Assembly: GCA_013812065.1 (NCBI GenBank)
Contig: JACCUC010000238.1
Location: forward strand, 1 to 9,167
Source: Thermoleophilaceae bacterium
GTDB lineage: Bacteria; Actinomycetota; Thermoleophilia; Solirubrobacterales; Thermoleophilaceae
DNA: 9,167 bases
Direction: 5' to 3'
Within the stretch, counting starts at the first letter, position 1, and the number at the start of each line of letters is the position of its first letter. The notes below the pieces were generated by a model. The model saw nothing but the letters and a program-made list of their open reading frames with translations, was not told the origin of the DNA and did no database searches. Positions 5,744 through 9,167 of the stretch are shown here, piece by piece. The position numbers were made by a program, and so were the translations under genes.

Positions 5744-6165
5744 GAGCTCACCTCCACGCCCATCGAGCGGGCGGTCCCGGCGACGATCTTCGCCGCCTGG
5801 TCGAGGTCGCGGGCGTTCAGGTCGGGCATCTTGGTCTGGGCGATCTCACGGATCTGGTCCTGGGTGAGGCGGGCGACCTTCTCGCGATGAGGCTCGGCCG
5901 AGCCCTTGTCGATGCCGGCGGCCTCCTTGATCAGGACCGCCGCCGGCGGCGTCTTCGTGATGAAGGTGAAGGAACGGTCCTCGAAGACCGTGATCTCCAC
6001 CGGGATGATGCGGCCCGCCTGGTCCTGAGTCTGCGCGTTGAAGGCCTTCGTGAACTCCATGATGTTCACGCCGTGCTGGCCGAGCGCGGGGCCGACGGGG
6101 GGCGCCGGGTTGGCCTGGGCGCCCGGGACCTGCAGCTTGATGAGGGTGAGGACCTTCTTGGCCAT
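5740..6165 (-). CDS. rplK: 50S ribosomal protein L11
   Basis: This 141-residue protein has the canonical length. L11 binds the GTPase-associated centre of 23S rRNA next to L10, takes part in factor binding and is needed for RelA sensing of stalled ribosomes. The N-terminal domain (1 to about 70) shows VLTLIKLQVPGAQANPAPPV and GPALGQHGVNIMEFTKAFNA. The C-terminal rRNA-binding domain shows FTFITKTPPAAVLIKEAAGI and KMPDLNARDLDQAAKIVAGT, then ARSMGV. The start ATG 6165 is set by the family N-terminus (MAKKV). A longer in-frame extension toward 6471 overlaps nusG and is shadow. It begins 5 bases after the nusG stop, so the two are surely co-transcribed. The ribosome-binding site is weak (AAGG and AGG within the end of nusG), which suggests translational coupling to nusG. 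Confidence 0.98.
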   Translation of the reverse strand: MAKKVLTLIKLQVPGAQANPAPPVGPALGQHGVNIMEFTKAFNAQTQDQAGRIIPVEITVFEDRSFTFITKTPPAAVLIKEAAGIDKGSAEPHREKVARLTQDQIREIAQTKMPDLNARDLDQAAKIVAGTARSMGVEVSS

Positions 6166-6170
6166 CAGAC

Positions 6171-6692
6171 CTAAACCTTCTTGACCTGGTCGAAGCCGAC
6201 CTCGACCGGCGTCTCGCGCCCGAAGATCGACACGAGCACCTTGAGGCGCACCGCGTCCTCGTTGACCTCGGAGATCTCGCCCGAGAAGTCGGAGAGCGGA
6301 CCGGAGACGACCTTGACCGACTCGCCGACGGTGAACTGGGCCCGAGCCCGCGGCCGCTCGGCGCTCTCGCGGTGGAGGAGACGGTCGATCTCGGCCTGGT
6401 TGAGCGGGACCGGGCGGTTCGAGGCGCCGACGAAGCCCGTGACGCCCGGGGTGTTCTTGACGAGTCCCCACGAGTCCTCGTTCAGGTTCATGTTCACGAG
6501 CACATAGCCGGGCATGGTCCGCCGCTCGACCTGAACCTTCTGGCCGTCCTTCATCTCCGAGATCTGCTCCATGGGGATCACGATCTGGCGCACGTGACGC
6601 TCCTGCCCGAGCGAGGTCACCCGGTGCTCGAGGTTGTGCTTGACCTTGTTCTCGTGGCCGGAATAGGTGTTGACGGCGTACCAGCGGAACAT
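6171..6692 (-). CDS. nusG: transcription elongation/termination factor NusG
   Basis: This 173-residue protein has the usual two domains. The NGN domain (about 2-110) binds the RNA polymerase clamp: FRWYAVNTYSGHENKVKHNL, then the RRTMPGYVLVNMNL strand (58-70) and NTPGVTGFVG (80-89). The KOW domain (about 120-173) contacts Rho or ribosomal protein S10: FTVGESVKVVSGPLSDFSGE (120-139) and VSIFGRETPVEVGFDQV (154-170). NusG links transcription to translation and supports Rho-dependent termination, and it sits in its classic place between secE and rplK. The ATG start is fixed by the family N-terminus. No Shine-Dalgarno sequence is present. Instead TAGACT (6701-6706 on this strand) lies 8 bases before the ATG, so a leaderless internal transcript is possible. 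Confidence 0.98.
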   Translation of the reverse strand: MFRWYAVNTYSGHENKVKHNLEHRVTSLGQERHVRQIVIPMEQISEMKDGQKVQVERRTMPGYVLVNMNLNEDSWGLVKNTPGVTGFVGASNRPVPLNQAEIDRLLHRESAERPRARAQFTVGESVKVVSGPLSDFSGEISEVNEDAVRLKVLVSIFGRETPVEVGFDQVKKV

Positions 6693-6700
6693 GAGCGGTC

Positions 6701-6706
6701 AGTCTA
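6701..6706 (-). promoter_or_regulatory. candidate -10 element (TAGACT) directly before nusG
   Basis: TAGACT fits TANNNT and is separated from the nusG ATG by 8 bases, the spacing expected for a leaderless start. The 49-base secE-nusG gap holds no purine-rich ribosome-binding site. No clear -35 box is seen. Confidence 0.3.
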
Positions 6707-6741
6707 GGCGGTGGCTGGGCGGCGAGAGGAGGCCGGCGGGC

Positions 6742-7296
6742 CTAGAGGATCGCCTGGACGAGGCGGGAGAAGATGGCGTCGAGCAGCCCGAGGTAGCTGC
6801 CGGCGATGACCACGAAGCCGAGCACGATCCCCGTGAGCGTGGTGATCTGCTGGCGGTTCGGCCATTGGACGCGCTGGAGCTCGGCCCAGGAGGCGATCAG
6901 GAAGGCGACGACCTTACCTCGATCGCGTGCGATCTGCTCCTCTTCCCCGGTCTCGCCGACGGTCCCGCGCGAGGCTGCGGCCTCGGAGTCCGACTCGGGG
7001 TCGGCGAGGAGAGGCGGCGGCGGGGTCTCGAGGACCGTGTCCGAGCGGCCGATCGCCTCGGGAGGAGCGCTAGCGGCCAGGTCGGCCCCGGTCTGAGGCT
7101 CGAGGCCGGGGGGAGCGATGTTGCCGCGCGAGCCGTCGGCCTCCGCTCCATCGCGCTCAGAGCGGGTCCCGTTGGCTTGTACCTCCCCGAGCGCGTCAGG
7201 ATCGGGAGCACCGGGAGCGCGCGACCCTCCGTCGGAGAGACGGGCCGCCCGGCGCTCGGCCTGGCGCTGCTTGGCGCGTTGTCGGTCGCGAGCCAT
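6742..7296 (-). CDS. secE: protein translocase subunit SecE with long disordered N-terminus
   Basis: SecE is the small clamp subunit of the SecYEG channel. The functional part is residues about 126-184: an amphipathic helix RGKVVAFLIASWAELQRVQW, the conserved ELQRVQWPNRQQ signature (139-150, matching E..KV.WP.r.e) and one membrane helix (about 153-175). Single-TM SecE proteins are typically 60-90 residues. Here about 125 residues precede the core: a basic head (MARDRQRAKQRQAERRAARL) followed by a Pro/Ala/Glu/Asp-rich, probably unfolded linker. The frame is open and continuous, and the basic head follows directly after an ATG with GGGGAGGT and AGGT upstream, so the extension is likely real. 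It lies upstream of nusG as in most bacteria. Confidence 0.93.
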   Translation of the reverse strand: MARDRQRAKQRQAERRAARLSDGGSRAPGAPDPDALGEVQANGTRSERDGAEADGSRGNIAPPGLEPQTGADLAASAPPEAIGRSDTVLETPPPPLLADPESDSEAAASRGTVGETGEEEQIARDRGKVVAFLIASWAELQRVQWPNRQQITTLTGIVLGFVVIAGSYLGLLDAIFSRLVQAIL

Positions 7297-7361
7297 CGGC
7301 TCGACCTACCTCCCCGCGCGGGCGCGCGGACTCGCACCCGGCTCGGGCGCGAGGCGGGGCG

Positions 7362-7526
7362 TCATCGCGTCTCCTTGTGCGGAGTGTGCTTGGAGCACCA
7401 CCGGCAGTACTTGCTGAACTCGATCCGTCCGGGATCGTTTCGCTTCGACTTCTCGGTCTGGTAGTTGCGGCGGCGGCACTCCTCGCACGCGAGGGTGACG
7501 CCGATTCGAACGTCTCCGCGAGCCAT
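7362..7526 (-). CDS. rpmG: 50S ribosomal protein L33 (zinc-ribbon form)
   Basis: This 54-residue protein begins MARGDVRIGVTLACEECRRR and ends CRWCSKHTPHKETR. L33 sits near the E site of the large subunit. Cys pairs C14-x2-C17 and C41-x2-C44 form the zinc ribbon of the C+ type. The NYQTEKSKRNDPGRIEFSKY middle is diagnostic. The length is normal. The start ATG is preceded by GAGGAG about 3 bases upstream, rather close, or by ACGAGG at 5. The gene heads the secE-nusG-rplKAJL cluster; the 65-base gap to secE carries the secE ribosome-binding site. A longer frame on the same strand (7306-7581) covers this region in another phase and is not coding. Confidence 0.96.
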   Translation of the reverse strand: MARGDVRIGVTLACEECRRRNYQTEKSKRNDPGRIEFSKYCRWCSKHTPHKETR

Positions 7527-7597
7527 GTGCTCCTCGTGTCTTTCGGTCGGTCGCGGCGGGGCGCGAGGACTCCCCCTCCACCCCGCGAGGTCGGTCG

Positions 7598-7603
7598 AGT
7601 CTA
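7598..7603 (-). promoter_or_regulatory. candidate -10 element (TAGACT) upstream of rpmG
   Basis: The same TAGACT hexamer as before nusG overlaps the stop codon of the 47-residue gene. A start site about 7 bases downstream would give rpmG a leader of roughly 65 bases that includes its GAGGAG ribosome-binding site. No -35 box is evident. Confidence 0.25.
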
Positions 7604-7744
7604 GCGACCCTCGCCGGGCTCGCGGGGCGCGCCCTGGCGGCCGTGGCGCAGACGATCGCGCAGGATCCAGACTCCCGCGATGGCGAAAGGGGCCAGGTAC
7701 AGAAGCGTCACGCTCCAGTGGCCGGTGTGGGCGATGAGCAACAT
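7601..7744 (-). CDS. 47-residue single-pass membrane protein (hypothetical)
   Basis: The frame runs from ATG 7744 to TAG 7601-7603. It begins MLLIAHTGHW, continues with a hydrophobic segment SVTLLYLAPFAIAGVWIL (11-28) and ends in a basic/polar tail (RDRLRHGRQGAPREPGEGR). By the positive-inside rule the C-terminus should face the cytoplasm. The HTGHW motif before the membrane helix is a possible metal- or haem-type site, but that is speculation. The gene exactly fills the space between the yceH-like gene and rpmG, and the hydrophobic-then-basic layout is not what an antisense shadow would give. No Shine-Dalgarno sequence is present; TAGGCT lies 9 bases before the ATG. I do not recognise the family. 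It may be the first gene of the rpmG-secE cluster. Confidence 0.6.
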   Translation of the reverse strand: MLLIAHTGHWSVTLLYLAPFAIAGVWILRDRLRHGRQGAPREPGEGR

Positions 7745-7753
7745 CGATAACCG

Positions 7754-7809
7754 AGCCTAGCCGGGTTGCCGCCCGGCGGCGCGCTCATAGGACGCACCCC
7801 GCATAGGCT
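7754..7809. promoter_or_regulatory. divergent promoter region with mirrored TAGGCT boxes and a palindrome
   Basis: TAGGCT occurs on the - strand at 7754-7759 (9 bases before the small membrane protein) and on the + strand at 7804-7809 (8 bases before the yceH-like ATG). Neither gene has a Shine-Dalgarno sequence. Between them GCCGGG (7760-7765) and CCCGGC (7772-7777) form an inverted repeat with a 6-base spacer, which could be an operator covering the - strand promoter. Both boxes fit the TANNNT -10 consensus. Confidence 0.4.
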
Positions 7810-7817
7810 TCGAGACC

Positions 7818-8498
7818 ATGGAGGTCGGTCCGGTGGAGATCCGCGTGCTCGGGTGCCTCGTCGAGAAGCAGCGCACGACGCCTGACGCCTACCCACTCTC
7901 CCTCAACGCCCTCCGCCTGGCCTGCAACCAGGCGACCAATCGCGATCCCGTGGTCGAGTACGACGACACCACGATCAGGGCGGGGCTCGAGCGCCTTGCG
8001 CGCAAGCGCTGGGCGCGCATGGCGAGTGGGCAGGGAAGCCGCGCACCCAAGTACCGCCACCTGCTGTCGGAGACGCTCGGCCTCCCCGAGGACGAGCTGT
8101 CGCTCCTGGCCATCCTCATGCTGCGAGGCACGCAGACGCCCGGCGAGCTCAAGCAACGGGGCGAGCGGCTTCACGCCTTTGGCGACCTCGAGTCGGTCGA
8201 GGGAGCCCTCGAGCGGCTGATCGAGCGGCGACACGTGCGACGACTCGAGCGCCGGCCGGGACAGAAGGAGGAGAGGTACGCGCAATTGCTGGGAGCGGCC
8301 GACGGCGAGACGCCCGCGGTCGCTTCTCAAGTAGCAACCGGGCCGGCCTCTCCGGACTACGAGCCTGCGACCAACGCCCACCCGCCACGGGAGGGTGAGG
8401 ACTCGGAATCGATCGAGCGCCGCCTTACGCGTCTCGAGGAAGAGGTGGTTGCCGTGCGAGACGCGCTGACGGCGCTCGAGCGCGAGCTCGGGGCGTAG
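7818..8498 (+). CDS. YceH/DUF480 family protein (UPF0502)
   Basis: This 226-residue protein contains two winged-helix domains. The first (about 3-85) has the family signature VEIRVLGCLVEKQRTTPDAY, then PLSLNALRLACNQATNRDPV (26-45). The second (about 88-157) contains ELSLLAILMLRGTQTPGEL, then VEGALERLIERRHVRRLERR (127-146). After a disordered linker (160-195), residues 198-224 form a heptad-like coiled coil rich in Arg, Leu and Glu. The biochemical role of YceH proteins is unknown; the fold suggests nucleic-acid or regulator binding, and the terminal coiled coil suggests oligomerisation. Start ATG 7818 fits the family N-terminus. No ribosome-binding site is present, and TAGGCT lies 8 bases upstream, so the mRNA may be leaderless. 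The gene ends 30 bases before a strong hairpin. Confidence 0.92.
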   Translation: MEVGPVEIRVLGCLVEKQRTTPDAYPLSLNALRLACNQATNRDPVVEYDDTTIRAGLERLARKRWARMASGQGSRAPKYRHLLSETLGLPEDELSLLAILMLRGTQTPGELKQRGERLHAFGDLESVEGALERLIERRHVRRLERRPGQKEERYAQLLGAADGETPAVASQVATGPASPDYEPATNAHPPREGEDSESIERRLTRLEEEVVAVRDALTALERELGA

Positions 8499-8528
8499 GG
8501 GTCGGCCTTCGAGCAAGTGACCGCAAGC

Positions 8529-8556
8529 GACCCGCGCCCCGGGGCGCGGGTCTCTC
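8529..8556 (+). terminator. perfect-palindrome terminator after the yceH-like gene
   Basis: GACCCGCGCCCC (8529-8540) is followed directly by its exact reverse complement GGGGCGCGGGTC (8541-8552), giving a stem of about 10 bp with a small CCGG turn, then TCTCT on the + strand. The - strand side has no T-rich tail, so it chiefly serves the + gene. It also separates it from the convergent PepSY gene. Confidence 0.75.
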
Positions 8557-8601
8557 TGCGGAGGGGGACCGATCTCCGTCCGTCCGGCGATCTGGCTCCT
8601 T

Positions 8602-8994
8602 CTACTCGTCTTGCCCGTCGTCGCCCTCGGTGCCGAGCACCTGGAAGTTACGATCGAGGTGCACGTCTACCTGGTTGCCATCCTCGCGGGTGACTTCGAT
8701 CTCGTAGGCGCCTTCCTCGTCGCCTTCCTCGGTCCCGGTGACACGACCACCGTTGGTGTGATCGAGCGCCGCGGCGCCCGCTCTCTCGAGTGGCTGGCCG
8801 GTGATCGCCTTGTCGGGGCCTTCTTCGCGGTCCTCCGCGTCCTGAGCGTCGTTTCGCTCGGGCGCCTGCGACTGTGCGGACTGGGCGCCGGCGGGGGTCT
8901 CGTCGCCAGCGGCTCCGGCGATGGCCGCACCGCCGATGGCGAGCGCCACGAGCGCCACCCCGGCGATGAACATGCCCTTGATCTTGTCAGGCAT
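8602..8994 (-). CDS. exported acidic PepSY-domain protein
   Basis: This 130-residue protein has a signal peptide or membrane anchor at the N-terminus (KIKGMFIAGVALVALAIGGA, 4-23, ending near AGAAGDE). An acidic, Gln/Asp/Glu-rich linker (31-60) follows, then a single PepSY-like domain (62-121): DKAITGQPLERAGAAALDHT (61-80), GRVTGTEEGDEEGAYEIEV and NQVDVHLDRNFQVLG (107-121). PepSY domains occur in peptidase propeptides and as stand-alone extracytoplasmic proteins; their role is often inhibitory or unknown. The very acidic C-terminus (GTEGDDGQDE) could bind cations. ATG 8994 has AAAGGAG about 8 bases upstream. It is transcribed toward the yceH terminator. Free export or N-terminal anchoring cannot be separated by eye, as no lipobox Cys is present. 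Confidence 0.82.
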   Translation of the reverse strand: MPDKIKGMFIAGVALVALAIGGAAIAGAAGDETPAGAQSAQSQAPERNDAQDAEDREEGPDKAITGQPLERAGAAALDHTNGGRVTGTEEGDEEGAYEIEVTREDGNQVDVHLDRNFQVLGTEGDDGQDE

Positions 8995-9038
8995 CGGTGC
9001 TCCTTTCGGTTGACTGACCTTTCCAGACGACCGTAAGG

Positions 9039-9064
9039 GACCTAGTGCATACCCGGTTCGTTCC
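9039..9064 (-). promoter_or_regulatory. possible ECF-type promoter of the PepSY gene
   Basis: On the - strand GGAAC (9060-9064) and GTC (9039-9041) are separated by 18 bases, similar to actinobacterial extracytoplasmic-function sigma promoters (GGAAY, 16-19 bases, GTT/GTC). Start sites near 9033 would leave a leader of about 40 bases with the AAAGGAG site. The motif is short and could be chance. Confidence 0.2.
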
Positions 9065-9072
9065 GTTTGGGC

Positions 9073-9167
9073 TCAGGCGGCCCGATCGATGATCTGCCGG
9101 TAGGTCGCGGGCTCATGGTGGGCGCTGAGCCCGAGCAGCGTCTGGAAGGCGGCGTGCGGGGTGCCGC
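9073..9167 (-). CDS. 3' end of an unidentified gene (partial)
   Basis: The frame is open from the window edge to TGA at 9073-9075 and gives 30 residues, beginning GTPHAAFQTLLGLSAHHEPA and ending with an amphipathic stretch TYRQIIDRAA. The mix of hydrophobic and charged residues looks like the helical C-terminus of a cytoplasmic protein. The family cannot be told. It would be transcribed toward the PepSY gene with a 78-base gap between them, so they could be co-transcribed, although the gap may hold a promoter. Confidence 0.55.
   Translation of the reverse strand, partial: GTPHAAFQTLLGLSAHHEPATYRQIIDRAA

Noticed and set aside
6166..6471. Longer N-terminus for L11 within nusG
   Set aside because: It overlaps the NusG coding sequence in another frame; L11 begins MAKKV at 6165 with the normal 141-residue length.
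6667..7464. 265-codon + strand frame opposite secE and the start of nusG
   Set aside because: SecE, NusG and L33 on the other strand are clear; this frame has shadow composition. Its length did prompt a check that the SecE extension is real, which is supported by its start codon, ribosome-binding site and basic head.
7527..7600. tRNA gene upstream of rpmG or secE, as is common in bacteria
   Set aside because: No T-loop GTTCGAATC-type sequence, acceptor stem or CCA was found between 7527 and 7817, nor in the rpmG-secE and secE-nusG gaps.
7785..8516. 243-codon - strand frame opposite the yceH-like gene
   Set aside because: The + strand product is a recognisable family member; the antisense product is Arg/Leu-rich without motifs.
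1..9167. Frequent TCGAG/CTCGAG words throughout the window
   Set aside because: Most lie inside genes, where CTC-GAG encodes the common Leu-Glu pair in GC-rich codon use; no spacing or clustering suggests a site.

Overview
The window is very GC-rich, with almost every third codon position G or C, and gene-dense. It looks like chromosomal DNA of a high-GC actinobacterium. The long disordered N-terminus on SecE, the 54-residue four-cysteine L33, the MGDG-synthase-like glycosyltransferase and the ribosomal-protein cluster would fit the Thermoleophilia (Solirubrobacterales or relatives). That placement is inference from gene style, not from a marker comparison.

Layout. Positions 1-99 hold the 3' end of an unidentified + strand gene. 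It converges on a secreted polysaccharide deacetylase (118-825, -), which is divergent from a DMT/EamA-type membrane transporter (828-1706, +); only 2 bp separate their start codons. An MGDG-synthase/GT28-type glycosyltransferase (- strand, start 2906) runs tail-to-tail into the transporter. Its first stop codon lies 426 bp inside that gene. Upstream of it on the same strand is a YqgE/AlgH protein (2957-3502). Then comes the translation and protein-export block, all on the - strand and transcribed from right to left: rpmG (7362-7526), secE (6742-7296), nusG (6171-6692), rplK (5740-6165), rplA (4854-5576), rplJ (3992-4681) and rplL (3559-3948). The right part holds a 47-residue membrane protein (7601-7744, -), a divergent YceH/DUF480 protein (7818-8498, +), a strong palindromic terminator (8529-8556), an exported acidic PepSY protein (8602-8994, -) and the 3' end of an unidentified - strand gene (9073-9167). 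No stretch longer than 300 bases lacks a gene. No tRNA, rRNA, insertion sequence, CRISPR array or defence system was seen.

How the genes work together. The core is the classic secE-nusG-rplKAJL cluster, supplying a Sec translocon subunit, the transcription factor NusG and the ribosomal stalk and L1 proteins. Its two long intercistronic gaps both look structured. The rplA-rplJ gap carries a candidate L10 leader. The rplK-rplA gap can fold so that the end of rplK pairs with the start of rplA, which suggests translational coupling or L1 autoregulation. rplL is followed by yqgE and a glycosyltransferase instead of rpoBC. The deacetylase, glycosyltransferase and transporter may form a cell-envelope neighbourhood.

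No clearly new multi-gene system is visible. The observations most worth checking are the rplK-rplA RNA fold, the antisense C-terminal tail of the glycosyltransferase, and TANNNT boxes placed 6-9 bases before several start codons that lack a Shine-Dalgarno sequence.
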